Positions 46,854 through 55,098 are shown, counted from the first letter of the stretch. The stretch: 64,000 nt of DNA from Desulfocapsaceae bacterium (GCA_030653035.1 JAUSAB010000048.1:16686-80685), one strand, 5' to 3'. Notes: generated by a model from the letters alone, not told the origin. Numbers and translations: made by a program.

Positions 46854-47091
46854 AATCAGAGGTGACGCCGATGATTTTCTCACCGAACAGATCGCCGTGG
46901 TCGACGCCGACGGCATCCGCCGCGAGACCCGGCTCGATATCGTCGACCGTTGGCCCGAGGTTGGCGACTATCTCATCATCCACGCCGGCTTCGCCATCCA
47001 CACCCTTGACCCCGGTGAGGCGGAGATCAACCTGAAACTGATGCGGGAGATGGCCGACGGGCTTGCCCGGACGGATGGCACACAACAATAA
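46822..47091 (+). CDS. hypC: Hydrogenase assembly chaperone HypC
   Basis: 89 residues beginning MCLAIPMQV, with the conserved N-terminal Cys2 that binds the Fe(CN)2CO unit with HypD. VGDYLIIHAGFAIHTLDP is the family core. It overlaps the end of hypF by 32 bp. In most operons hypD follows directly; here an unrelated gene intervenes. Confidence 0.95.
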   Translation: MCLAIPMQVIEIRGDADDFLTEQIAVVDADGIRRETRLDIVDRWPEVGDYLIIHAGFAIHTLDPGEAEINLKLMREMADGLARTDGTQQ

Positions 47092-47162
47092 TCGGTGAGA
47101 ACTCAGAGCAAAGCTGACAATTCGGACAAAAGAAGTTTTGTGAAATAATGCCGTCTTTCCGC

Positions 47163-47230
47163 ATATCACTCACTAAGAGTGATATACAGAAACTAGACAA
47201 TAACTTGATGTCCCCGCTTCGCGGGACATC
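47163..47230 (+). repeat. Two hairpins ahead of the AbiTii-like gene
   Basis: ATATCACT (47163-47170) and AGTGATAT (47178-47185) are exact inverted copies with a 7-nt loop. GATGTCCCCGC (47207-47217) pairs with GCGGGACATC (47221-47230) with one bulge. They fill the gap between hypC and the inserted gene and could end or attenuate the hyp transcript, or mark the edge of the insertion. Confidence 0.55.
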
Positions 47231-47251
47231 ACACGGATAAGCAAAGAATCC

Positions 47252-48271
47252 ATGACTGAACTGGTACCCCCATCTAAACAAGCACTTCGCGAAGCTTTAG
47301 CATTGTCTGAAGACATATTGAAGAACATTGAACTTAGCGAAATGCCATTAGCGAATATTTCGCTAAAAACATCTAGGCTCGCGCGACTATTGAATGATTT
47401 TGATAGTCAGAAAATCATGGAATTCGAGGCAAGTGGTTATCCCTCAACACCTACCGGTGTTCCTCCGGACATCTATCGTCTTGCAGTAATTGCAGGCCGG
47501 GAGTCTCAGCAGAAGAATGAGAAGTCTGGGGAGATCAATAATTACATCTACACGACCTCGATAGAGGAATTGGAGCAAGAAGTTAAATCCACGGATGCCG
47601 CCTTGGCGGCTGCTCGTGATCCTGACGTCTCTGTGTCATCTGCAAATCCTTATCAAACCGTGTGGAATCCGGTTGGGAATAAGTTTGAGCGCGACACCAT
47701 TCGTAGTAATGCGGCGCGCGCCCAACGACGCCTATCCTCTCGACGCTCATTCATATATTCATACACATTGAGGCGACATCACGAGCTTCGCTTCTCCGGA
47801 ATTGCGGACGACATTTTTTCGAGGATTCGTGAGAAAGTCGATTCTGCAATTGGCGATCAAGTGCCAGATGCTGTTCAGAAACTCGCTGCGGTTTACGAAA
47901 ATCTTCAGTCGGAGAATCCAGAAGACTGGGCTAATGCGGTACATAGTTGCCGTCGCATCCTTCAAGATTTGGCAGACGCCTTATATCCGCCTCGTGAGGA
48001 TATAAATAAAGATGTTAACGGGAACAGACGAGTAATAAAGCTCGGTCCTGACAACTATATCAATCGTCTGATTGCGTTCTTAGAAGAACGAACAGACTCT
48101 AAACGATTCGAGGAAATCGTAGGCAGCCACCTCGGATTTATAGGCGATAGGTTGGACAGTGTTTTTCAGGCGGCGCAAAAGGGCTCGCACTCCGTGGTCT
48201 CAAAAGAGGAGGCAGATCGTTACGTCGTGTACACATATTTGGTCATCGGCGACATATTGAGCATGCAATGA
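47252..48271 (+). CDS. AbiTii-like domain protein inserted between hypC and hypD
   Basis: 339 residues, no signal peptide, mostly helical. The N-terminal 75 residues (ALSEDILKNIELSEMPLANI, then LKTSRLARLLNDFDSQKIM and EFEASGYP) resemble the AbiTii domain known from abortive-infection candidates, with its small-helix then E..GY pattern. The rest (about 100-339) is unfamiliar to me. The gene is more AT-rich than the flanking hyp genes, has its own leader with two hairpins, and interrupts an operon whose other genes are tightly packed. Transfer into the site is therefore likely. A defence role is inference from the domain only. Confidence 0.72.
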   Translation: MTELVPPSKQALREALALSEDILKNIELSEMPLANISLKTSRLARLLNDFDSQKIMEFEASGYPSTPTGVPPDIYRLAVIAGRESQQKNEKSGEINNYIYTTSIEELEQEVKSTDAALAAARDPDVSVSSANPYQTVWNPVGNKFERDTIRSNAARAQRRLSSRRSFIYSYTLRRHHELRFSGIADDIFSRIREKVDSAIGDQVPDAVQKLAAVYENLQSENPEDWANAVHSCRRILQDLADALYPPREDINKDVNGNRRVIKLGPDNYINRLIAFLEERTDSKRFEEIVGSHLGFIGDRLDSVFQAAQKGSHSVVSKEEADRYVVYTYLVIGDILSMQ

Positions 48272-48359
48272 GTTTTGCTCTAACAATGCGGTAACGTTAT
48301 ATTAGCTCTGATCTTTTCCAAAATTATGTCAAATTATAAGCCTAAGCAAAACATAACCC

Positions 48360-49454
48360 ATGAAATATGTTGACGAATTCCGGGATCCCGAGCTGACCGC
48401 GCAGTTGCTCCAGGAGCTGGAGGCGGCCACCACCAAGCCCTTTAGGGTCATGGAGGTGTGCGGCACCCACACCATGGCCATCTTCCGTAGCGGCCTGCGC
48501 GCCCTGCTGCCGCCGGCAATTGAACTCATCTCCGGCCCTGGCTGCCCGGTCTGTGTCACCTCGGCCTCCCATATTGACGCCTTCCTGCAGATGGCCGAGC
48601 TGCCGGGAACACACCTTGCCGTCTTTGGTGATCTGTTCCGGGTACCCGGCAGTAACGGCACAACGCTGGCCCATGCCCGCGCGCGGGGTGCGAAAATTGA
48701 TGTGGTCTACTCATCCATGGACGGCCTGGATCTGGCGCGCCAAAATCCGACCGAGCAGGTGATCTTTCCCGGCATCGGCTTTGAGACCACTACCCCGGGC
48801 ATTGCCGCCACCATCCTTGCCGCCAGGCAGCAGAAGATTGACAACTTCATGGTTTTTTCCACCCACAAGACCATGCTCCCGCCGCTCATGGCCCTGCTCG
48901 GCGATCCGGCCCTGGGGATTGACGGCCTGCTCTGCCCCGGCCATGTGAGCAGTATCATCGGCGCGGCGGCCTATCAGCCTCTGGCGGAGGAGAACCACCT
49001 GGCCTGCGTGGTCGGCGGTTTTGAACCCACCGATATCCTGCAGGCCCTGATCCTTATGGCCAGACAGATCAGTGAAGGCCGGGCGGAAGTTGAGAACGCC
49101 TACACCAGGGCGGTCACCTGGGAAGGCAACCCCCGGGCCAGGGCAATGGTGGAAACCATCTTTGAGCCGGTGGACATGGAATGGCGCGGTTTGGGCACAA
49201 TTAAAGGCAGCGGCCTTGCCATCAGGAAGGAATATGCCGGGTTTGACGCCCAGTCCCGTCTGTCGATCACCGTCCCCGAGTCCAAGGAGCCGCCGGGCTG
49301 CCTGTGCGGCCAGATCCTCAAAGGGATCACCACACCGCCCGCCTGCCCGCTTTTTGGCAGACGCTGCACCCCAGCAAGCCCTGTTGGCCCCTGCATGGTC
49401 TCAAGCGAAGGGACCTGCAGTGCCTGGTTTAACTATGGGAATGATTCACATTAG
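48360..49454 (+). CDS. hypD: Hydrogenase formation protein HypD
   Basis: 364 residues. Conserved motifs are MEVCGTHTMAIFRSGLR, LISGPGCPVCVT and GFETTTPG, and the C-terminal cysteine cluster for the 4Fe-4S centre is CLCGQILKGITTPPACPLFG with RCTPASPVGPC and GTCSAW. HypD with HypC assembles the Fe(CN)2CO unit. It is separated from hypC by the inserted gene and about 90 bp of AT-rich sequence. Confidence 0.96.
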   Translation: MKYVDEFRDPELTAQLLQELEAATTKPFRVMEVCGTHTMAIFRSGLRALLPPAIELISGPGCPVCVTSASHIDAFLQMAELPGTHLAVFGDLFRVPGSNGTTLAHARARGAKIDVVYSSMDGLDLARQNPTEQVIFPGIGFETTTPGIAATILAARQQKIDNFMVFSTHKTMLPPLMALLGDPALGIDGLLCPGHVSSIIGAAAYQPLAEENHLACVVGGFEPTDILQALILMARQISEGRAEVENAYTRAVTWEGNPRARAMVETIFEPVDMEWRGLGTIKGSGLAIRKEYAGFDAQSRLSITVPESKEPPGCLCGQILKGITTPPACPLFGRRCTPASPVGPCMVSSEGTCSAWFNYGNDSH

Positions 49455-49471
49455 AGTCTCTTCCAGAAATG

Positions 49472-49580
49472 TCCCCCCTCCCTTGATGGGAGGGGGTTAG
49501 GGGGAGGGTGAAACATGCAGCATGATGATTTCATGGCTATTTCCCCCCACCCTAACCCTCCCCCTCCAGAGGGGGAGGGA
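49472..49580. repeat. G/C-strand-biased palindromic repeat between hypD and hypE
   Basis: CCCCCCTCCCTTGATGGGAGGGGG is a hairpin. The adjoining GGTTAGGGGGAGGGTG (about 49494-49510) is the inverted copy of CACCCTAACCCTCCCCC (about 49548-49565), and CCCCCTCCAGAGGGGGAGGG closes the element. It resembles a mobile palindromic unit. Frames running through it are not genes. Confidence 0.65.
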
Positions 49581-49632
49581 ATTTATTGGTACTTTTGCAA
49601 AAGCCTCATTAACCCGTTATTGTAAACACAAT

Positions 49633-50658
49633 ATGTCATCCCAAACACAAAAAACCATCCTCCTTGACCACGGCAGCGGCGGCCTGGCCAGCCAGGAGCT
49701 GATCAGCAGCCTTTTCCTGAAGCACCTGGGCAACAAGGTCCTGTCGGCCCTGGAAGACAGCGCGGTCATGGAAAACCAGCCGGGCCGGCTCGCCTTTACC
49801 ACCGATAGCTATGTGGTCGATCCCATCTTCTTTCCCGGCGGCGATATCGGCACCCTCGCCGTCCACGGCACCATCAACGATCTGGCCATGCGCGGAGCCA
49901 GGCCGCTCTGTCTGAGTTTGGGACTGATCCTGGAAGAAGGGCTGCCGCTCGCTGATCTGGAGCGGATCATCATCTCCATTAAAGACGCCTCGCAAGGCAG
50001 CGGCGTCCCCATTGTCACCGGCGACACCAAGGTAGTGCCCCGGGGCAAGGCCGACAAGATCTTCATCAACACCTCCGGGATTGGTCTGGTGGCCGATGGG
50101 CTGGAGATCTCCGCCACCAGGGCTCAAGCGGGAGATAAGATCATCCTTTCCGGCTCTATGGGCGACCATGGGATCACCATCATGACCCGCCGGGCCGGTA
50201 TTGCCCTGGCCGGCGATCTGCGCAGCGACTCCATGGCCCTGCACGCAATGGTCCAGAAACTGCTTGCCGGTCTGCCGGAAGGCACCATCCACACCCTGCG
50301 CGACCCGACCCGGGGCGGGGTCGCCACCTCCCTCTGTGAGATTGCCGGAAGCTCCGGCCTGATGATTGAAATCGAGGAAGCCCACATTCCAGTGCGGGCG
50401 GAAGTGCGGGCCGCCTGCGAGATCCTGGGCCTTGACCCGCTCTATCTGGCCAATGAAGGAAAATGTCTGACCCTGGTCGCCCCGGAAATCGCTGATCAGG
50501 CCCTGGCCCTTATGCAGGCCTGTCCGGAGGGTGCAGAGGCCGCCATTATCGGCACGGCTACATCCGGTAATCCCGGCCGGGTCGTACTCAAAACAACCAT
50601 TGGGGGAACAAGGGTGGTAACGCCCCTGCACGGCGCCCCCCTGCCACGGATATGCTGA
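49633..50658 (+). CDS. hypE: Hydrogenase maturation protein HypE
   Basis: 341 residues from ATG 49633 (MSSQTQKTILLDHGSGG). The frame open from 49522 reads through the palindromic repeat and is rejected. It is a PurM-like ATPase with TTDSYVVDPIFFPGGDIG and GDTKVVPRGKAD. The C-terminus PRIC ends with the cysteine that receives the carbamoyl group from HypF and is dehydrated to thiocyanate. It acts with HypF, HypC and HypD. Confidence 0.96.
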   Translation: MSSQTQKTILLDHGSGGLASQELISSLFLKHLGNKVLSALEDSAVMENQPGRLAFTTDSYVVDPIFFPGGDIGTLAVHGTINDLAMRGARPLCLSLGLILEEGLPLADLERIIISIKDASQGSGVPIVTGDTKVVPRGKADKIFINTSGIGLVADGLEISATRAQAGDKIILSGSMGDHGITIMTRRAGIALAGDLRSDSMALHAMVQKLLAGLPEGTIHTLRDPTRGGVATSLCEIAGSSGLMIEIEEAHIPVRAEVRAACEILGLDPLYLANEGKCLTLVAPEIADQALALMQACPEGAEAAIIGTATSGNPGRVVLKTTIGGTRVVTPLHGAPLPRIC

Positions 50659-50720
50659 GCTGAAGGATATATCTCCGGTTCCCATGCGCCGCATCGAGTT
50701 AAATTGAACTTAGGGAAATA

Positions 50721-51254
50721 ATGAAAGAAATGACAAAGCAAAAAACAGTGGGGATTCTCGGGATAGGCAATCTGCTGCTCTCGGACGAAGGTTTTGGTAT
50801 CCATACGATCCATTATCTGGAGCAGAATTATACCTTTCCGGAAACCATCCGGCTCAACGATGCCGGCACCGCCGGTATCTATATGGCCCCCTTTCTTGAG
50901 GAATGCGACCCGATCCTGGTCATTGATGTGGTGGCCCTGGACGCAGAGCCGGGCTCAGTTCACTGCTTCAACAGCAAGGATATCGGCGCCGGCACCATTC
51001 CGAGCAAGATGTCTCCACACCAGCTGGGTCTGCTCGAGATGCTCGAGATCTGTAAACTGCGCGACTGTCAACCGGAGACCGTGGAGTTTTTCTGCGTCGT
51101 GCCCGCCGACTTGCAGACCTCCATGGAGCTGTCGCCCCAGGTGGCCCCGCGGGTCAAAGAGATTGCGGAGCGGATCGTTGGCTGGCTGCGAAAAGCCGGT
51201 CACACCATCACCGAAAAGCTCCAGGCAACAGCGAAGGTCGTGCACCATGCATGA
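50721..51254 (+). CDS. Hydrogenase maturation protease
   Basis: 177 residues of the HyaD/HybD family. GIGNLLLSDEGFGIHTI has the Glu/Asp nickel-contact position, DPILVIDVVALD the second acidic residue, and KMSPHQLGLLEML the histidine. It removes the C-terminal tail of the large subunit encoded at 42104 after Ni insertion. ATG 50730 is an alternative start. Its end overlaps the hypA start by 8 bp. Confidence 0.94.
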   Translation: MKEMTKQKTVGILGIGNLLLSDEGFGIHTIHYLEQNYTFPETIRLNDAGTAGIYMAPFLEECDPILVIDVVALDAEPGSVHCFNSKDIGAGTIPSKMSPHQLGLLEMLEICKLRDCQPETVEFFCVVPADLQTSMELSPQVAPRVKEIAERIVGWLRKAGHTITEKLQATAKVVHHA

Positions 51255-51591
51255 GATGTCGCTGGTTCAGGCCCTGCTCGCGCAACTGGCAACGCTCGCC
51301 GCCGAACATAACAAGAAACGGGTTATTACCGTAACCCTCGATATCGGCCCGCTCTCCGGGGTGGTGATTGACTCCTTCCAGTTTGGCTTTGACATCCTCT
51401 CGGCGGAAAACAGCCTGACCAGGGAGGCAAAACTGATCATCATCAACCCGCCTGCAACCTATCAATGCATCCGCTGCGGTCACCGACAATCATCACTTGT
51501 TCGGCCCGACCATTGCCCTGAATGTGACGAAACCCTCCTGATTCCTGAGGGAGGAGATGGAATTATTTTGAATCAGGTGGAGATGGAATGA
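51247..51591 (+). CDS. hypA: Hydrogenase nickel incorporation protein HypA
   Basis: 114 residues beginning MHEMSLVQ, where His2 binds nickel. Two CxxC pairs for zinc are visible in CIRCGHRQSSLVRPDHCPEC. It delivers nickel with HypB. The start lies inside the protease gene; a much longer open frame from 50794 is an artefact of overlap. A 260-bp gap with repeats separates it from hypB. Confidence 0.95.
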   Translation: MHEMSLVQALLAQLATLAAEHNKKRVITVTLDIGPLSGVVIDSFQFGFDILSAENSLTREAKLIIINPPATYQCIRCGHRQSSLVRPDHCPECDETLLIPEGGDGIILNQVEME

Positions 51592-51690
51592 TAAAGGCTG
51601 AAGGAGCTAATCATCACCCGACGCTTAGTCAAGCCGGTATCTCAACAATCCCGGCATGTTGTATAGTAATTATGTATTATTTGTCCCTAA

Positions 51691-51777
51691 CCCCGGTAAA
51701 CGGGAAGACAGCCGGGATAAGTACCTTGTGACAGGATTTTTTCTTATAAAAAAAACAAGAAAAAATCCTGTAAGGTA
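51691..51777. repeat. Hairpin-bearing insert flanked by CTAA
   Basis: The insert starts CCCCGGTAAACGGG and contains a long hairpin (GTACCTT, 3-nt bulge, ACAGGATTTTTTCTT from 51721; AAGAAAAAATCCTGT and AAGGTAC to 51778) with an A-rich loop. CTAA flanks it at 51687-51690 and 51778-51781. Its outer neighbours are joined without it at 36662-36692. A shorter related piece lies at about 59989-60029. Confidence 0.5.
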
Positions 51778-51852
51778 CTAAAAACCTTCGGCCTTCAGAC
51801 ACTCTCCCTGGGCCGTTATTTCTTCTAACCAATTCTAACTAATGGTGCCCCC

Positions 51853-52572
51853 ATGTGCGATTCCTGCGGATGCGATCTTCCAACTGACCATGACCACAAC
51901 CATGAGCATGCCCCTGAGATTATCAAAGTCCACCAGAGCCTGCTGGCGGCCAATGATGCCATTGCCGCCGAGAATAAGGCCCACTTTGAGGCCATGGGAA
52001 TCGTGGCCATCAATATGATCTCCAGTCCCGGTTCCGGCAAGACCACCCTGTTGGAAAAAACCATTGAACGGCTGAAAGGAAAAATCAGGATCGGGGTGAT
52101 TGAAGGGGATATTGAGACCGACCGCGACGCCCAGCGGATCAGGGCCAAAGGCGTGCCGGTGGTGCAGATGACCACGGGCGGCGCCTGCCATCTCGATGCG
52201 GCCCAGATCCACAAGGGACTGCACCTGCTGGAAAAGGAGCCGGGCGGCGATAAACTGGACCTGCTCTTTATTGAAAATGTCGGCAATCTGGTCTGTCCGG
52301 CCACCTTTGATCTGGGCGAACACCAGCGGGTGGTGCTGGTCTCGGTGCCGGAAGGCCCTGACAAACCGGCCAAATATCCCAAGGCCTTTATCAGCTCACA
52401 GATCTTCGTGATCACCAAGATCGACCTGCTGCCCTACTTTGACTTTCCGGTGGCCGAGGCCAAGGCCGATGCCCTGCACCTCAACCCGAGGTTACAGGTC
52501 ATGGCCCTCTCCGCCACCAGCGGCGAGGGATTTGAGGCGTGGATTGATTACTTAGAGGCCGTTATGCGATGA
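51853..52572 (+). CDS. hypB: Hydrogenase nickel incorporation GTPase HypB
   Basis: 239 residues. The N-terminus MCDSCGCDLPTDHDHNHEH has the CxxCxC-type nickel site and a short His-rich segment. The GTPase has P-loop SSPGSGKTTLLE, GDIETDRDAQRI, metal-site TGGACHLDA, and ITKIDLLPYFDF. It inserts nickel with HypA. The last codons and stop (EAVMR, TGA 52570-52572) lie inside the left arm of a 60-bp hairpin. Confidence 0.95.
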   Translation: MCDSCGCDLPTDHDHNHEHAPEIIKVHQSLLAANDAIAAENKAHFEAMGIVAINMISSPGSGKTTLLEKTIERLKGKIRIGVIEGDIETDRDAQRIRAKGVPVVQMTTGGACHLDAAQIHKGLHLLEKEPGGDKLDLLFIENVGNLVCPATFDLGEHQRVVLVSVPEGPDKPAKYPKAFISSQIFVITKIDLLPYFDFPVAEAKADALHLNPRLQVMALSATSGEGFEAWIDYLEAVMR

Positions 52573-52611
52573 GCAAAGTCTTTTTCTTGCTCATTGCATA
52601 ACGGCCTCTAA
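52552..52611 (+). repeat. T-loop palindrome overlapping the hypB stop
   Basis: Left arm TTAGAGGCCGTTATGC, G, ATGAGCAA (from 52552) and right arm TTGCTCAT, T, GCATAACGGCCTCTAA (to 52611) match with one mispair near the centre. The loop is AAGTCTTTTTC or similar. The left arm is the hypB coding end. It may terminate the hyp transcript, although the T tract is inside the loop. Confidence 0.8.
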
Positions 52612-52760
52612 TGTCGCGCCACAGAAACAGCAATCTGTTCTGCTTTTTCTGTGCGCGGCTGGCGCCGTATACCAATAAAGGAGCCGGCAACAAAACTTTT
52701 TCCTTGCTTACTTGATTTACGCAGGCCGGTTAATCACGGCGGAGATAAAATAACACAAAT

Positions 52761-53693
52761 TTACCCCTGATGCCGGCGGATCTCCGCCAGCATCTCCCGG
52801 CCACCGTTGTCGAGGATATAATTACCCAGTCGTTCCCCCAATTGTTCCGCCTCCTGACGGGGGGCCTGTTCGGACTTTCTGAGGATCGTGCTTCCGTCAA
52901 GACTGGCCAGACCGACGGTCAGGGTCAGGATATCCTTATCCAGCACCGCCAGGCCAAAGGCCGGGATCGAACAACCCCCTTCCAGCTTGCGCAGATAGGC
53001 CCGTTCGGCCAGAAGACAGGACTCACTGTCCGGGTTATTCAGACAGGCACGGACCATGGCCTTTTTTTCCGCCGACAGTCCGTCTGAGGACTCAATGGCG
53101 ATACAGCCCTGACCCACCGGCGGCACAAACTCATCTTCGGGAAAGACCTTGACGATCATTTCCTCATACTCCATCCGCTTGACCCCGGCATAGGCGAGCA
53201 TCAGGGCATCACAGGCCCCATCCCGCAGCTTCTGGATCCGGGTCTGCAGATTGCCGCGCATCTCAACGGTCTGGACATGGGGATAATAATGTTTGAGCAA
53301 AGCGATCCGCCGCACCGACGAGGTGCCGATGCGGATCTCTTTCGACGGGTCATCCAGATCCAGCTCTTTATCGAGGGCAAGCAGGACATCATTGACCTTT
53401 TCCCTGGCGGTAAAGGCAATCAGTCCAAACCCTTGCGGCAGCATCGACTGCATATCCTTAGCGCTGTGCACCGCAATATCGGTGGCGCCGCTCTGCAACT
53501 GTTCCTCAAGTTCTTCGGTGAAGACCCCCTTGCTGCCGATCTTGGCAATGGACACATCAAGGATTTTGTCACCCTTGGTCTCCATGGAGCTGATCACCGT
53601 CTCCATCCCCTGCTCATTCAACATGCCGGCAACGGTTTCTGTCTGCCACATGGCCAGTCTGCTCTTCCGTGATCCAATCTTTATGGTGATCAT
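52761..53693 (-). CDS. hemC: Porphobilinogen deaminase (hydroxymethylbilane synthase)
   Basis: 310 residues. It condenses four porphobilinogen units in tetrapyrrole synthesis. Signatures are the N-terminal KIGSRKSRLAMWQT, VHSAKDMQSMLPQGF, IGTSSVRRIALL, MRGNLQTRIQKL, and the dipyrromethane-binding Cys in EGGCSIPAFG (about residue 242). Catalytic Asp lies in the HSAKDM loop. The gene is alone on the minus strand; other hem genes are not in the window. Confidence 0.96.
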   Translation of the reverse strand: MITIKIGSRKSRLAMWQTETVAGMLNEQGMETVISSMETKGDKILDVSIAKIGSKGVFTEELEEQLQSGATDIAVHSAKDMQSMLPQGFGLIAFTAREKVNDVLLALDKELDLDDPSKEIRIGTSSVRRIALLKHYYPHVQTVEMRGNLQTRIQKLRDGACDALMLAYAGVKRMEYEEMIVKVFPEDEFVPPVGQGCIAIESSDGLSAEKKAMVRACLNNPDSESCLLAERAYLRKLEGGCSIPAFGLAVLDKDILTLTVGLASLDGSTILRKSEQAPRQEAEQLGERLGNYILDNGGREMLAEIRRHQG

Positions 53694-53802
53694 GCTTTCT
53701 TCCCTGATTTACACTTATTTATTAGTTTCATTTCCGCAGCCAGCCAGACGCCGCTTCAAGGCAACATCGGGAAATATTGGCGTTTTCCGTGAAGCGGCAT
53801 AC

Positions 53803-53852
53803 GGTGCTGTTAAGAAACGAGCGAAAAAAATTGCTCATTTCTTAACAGCACC
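53803..53852 (-). repeat. T-loop palindrome between hemC and the EEP gene
   Basis: GGTGCTGTTAAGAAACGAGC (53803-53822) and GCTCATTTCTTAACAGCACC (53833-53852) pair at 19 of 20 positions with loop GAAAAAAATT. On the minus strand the centre reads GAGCAATTTTTTTCGCTC, like the other members at 52552 and 58705. Confidence 0.8.
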
Positions 53853-53892
53853 TAAATATTGCCACGCTATCAAGAAAGCTGTATCATGTGCC

Positions 53893-54645
53893 ATGCGCTT
53901 CCTCCTCTATAACATACGCTATGCTACCGGCCACGGAATGCTTTACCATCTGCCGCTGCCCTTTGCCGGATTTTTCAGACACACGAGCAATATCCTGACC
54001 CAGATAGTCGCATTTATCGACTCGGTCAAACCGGATATCATTGCCTTAATCGAGGTGGATTCAGGCTCTTATCGATCGGCAAAATGCTGCCAGGCCGACA
54101 TTATCGCCAAACAACTTCATCAATTTCATATCGTTGAAACAAAATACGCCAACCATTCACTCGCCAGCAAGGTCCCGGTACTCAACAAGCAATCCAACGC
54201 CCTGCTTACCAACCAAAAAATTATCTCTCATCACTTCCATTACTTTGCCGAAGGAGTTAAACGATTAGTCATCGAAGTGGAATTGCCTGATATTGTTGTC
54301 TTTATTGTCCACCTGTCACTGAAATACCGGCACCGCCAACAGCAACTTGAGCACCTGCACCGCTTGCTTAAAAAGAGTACCAAGCCAATGATCGTCGCCG
54401 GAGACTTCAACACATTCGGCGGCGGCAGAGAGTTGGAACTCTTCAAGGCCGCCACAGGCCTGCTGGATGCAAACCCCTTGCACCGCCCATCACACCCCAG
54501 CCATGCCCCTCATCGTCAACTCGACTTTATCCTGCACAGTCCGGAGCTCGAGGCCGTCAATTTTTATATCCCCGACATCCAGCTCTCAGACCACGCCCCG
54601 CTGATCTGCGATTTTAACTATGTGAAAACACAGAGGGAAGGATGA
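53893..54645 (+). CDS. Endonuclease/exonuclease/phosphatase family protein
   Basis: I start it at ATG 53893 (MRFLLYNIRYATG), giving 250 residues; the frame back to 53293 overlaps hemC and the palindrome. The EEP core is complete: LLYNIRYATG (Asn), PDIIALIEVDSG (Glu), VAGDFNTFGGGREL (Asp, Asn) and the terminal SDHAPLICDF (Asp-His). It is a soluble metal-dependent phosphodiesterase-type enzyme of unknown substrate. No signal peptide is seen. Confidence 0.87.
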   Translation: MRFLLYNIRYATGHGMLYHLPLPFAGFFRHTSNILTQIVAFIDSVKPDIIALIEVDSGSYRSAKCCQADIIAKQLHQFHIVETKYANHSLASKVPVLNKQSNALLTNQKIISHHFHYFAEGVKRLVIEVELPDIVVFIVHLSLKYRHRQQQLEHLHRLLKKSTKPMIVAGDFNTFGGGRELELFKAATGLLDANPLHRPSHPSHAPHRQLDFILHSPELEAVNFYIPDIQLSDHAPLICDFNYVKTQREG

Positions 54646-54672
54646 AAAGGATTGAGCCTAAATCCACGCCAC

Positions 54673-55098
54673 TCAGTCCCCGGCATATTCATTGATAAAA
54701 CGGAGATACTCGTCGCCCCCTTTGGTTCTCCGCTGAATGGCACGATGGATAGTAGCCATGACCCGCACCAGATCCTCTTTCGGGATATCTGACAGATCCT
54801 CCTCGACAACCTGGCTGATAAGGGCATGGTTCTTTTCCTGTGTAGCATCAGCAAACGCCAGTTCCGCATCCTTGAAATGATATTGGTCAAAGAATAACTC
54901 CAGAAGTCCGGCCGCATCCTTGTCCATAAAATTCACGTCCGGATCGGAAAATCCGAGACGACACAAGGTAGACTCGATGGTACTGGTAATGAATTCCAGC
55001 TCGGGCGACCGAGAGATGATCTGAATTTCATAATGGGGAACATTTCGATAATTTCTGACAGGATTGCTGCTGTTGCCACCGGGGATAGACGTTGCCAT
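54673..55098 (-). CDS. Conserved hypothetical protein, 141 residues
   Basis: I do not recognise the family. The protein is acidic and soluble, with a Ser/Asn-rich N-terminus (about 1-18) followed by a likely alpha/beta segment (HYEIQIISRSPELEFITSTI) and several helices, ending DEYLRFINEYAGD. No catalytic motif or metal-binding cluster is evident. Codon use and the absence of competing frames support it as a gene. It is convergent with the EEP gene and has no close same-strand partner, since a MITE-like element separates it from the ABC-F gene. Confidence 0.65.
   Translation of the reverse strand: MATSIPGGNSSNPVRNYRNVPHYEIQIISRSPELEFITSTIESTLCRLGFSDPDVNFMDKDAAGLLELFFDQYHFKDAELAFADATQEKNHALISQVVEEDLSDIPKEDLVRVMATIHRAIQRRTKGGDEYLRFINEYAGD

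Noticed and set aside
47252..48300. Integron cassette with attC around the AbiTii-like gene (CTCTAACAAT after the stop and AACGTTAT nearby)
   Set aside because: Only short fragments resemble attC ends; the required pair of inverted core sites is not present, and no integrase is visible.
49522..49632. N-terminal extension of HypE
   Set aside because: It is encoded by the palindromic repeat and leader; HypE homology starts at ATG 49633.
51721..51778. Simple terminator of hypA
   Set aside because: The hairpin is long with an A-rich loop and no trailing T tract on the plus strand, and lies inside an element flanked by CTAA; termination may still be a side effect.
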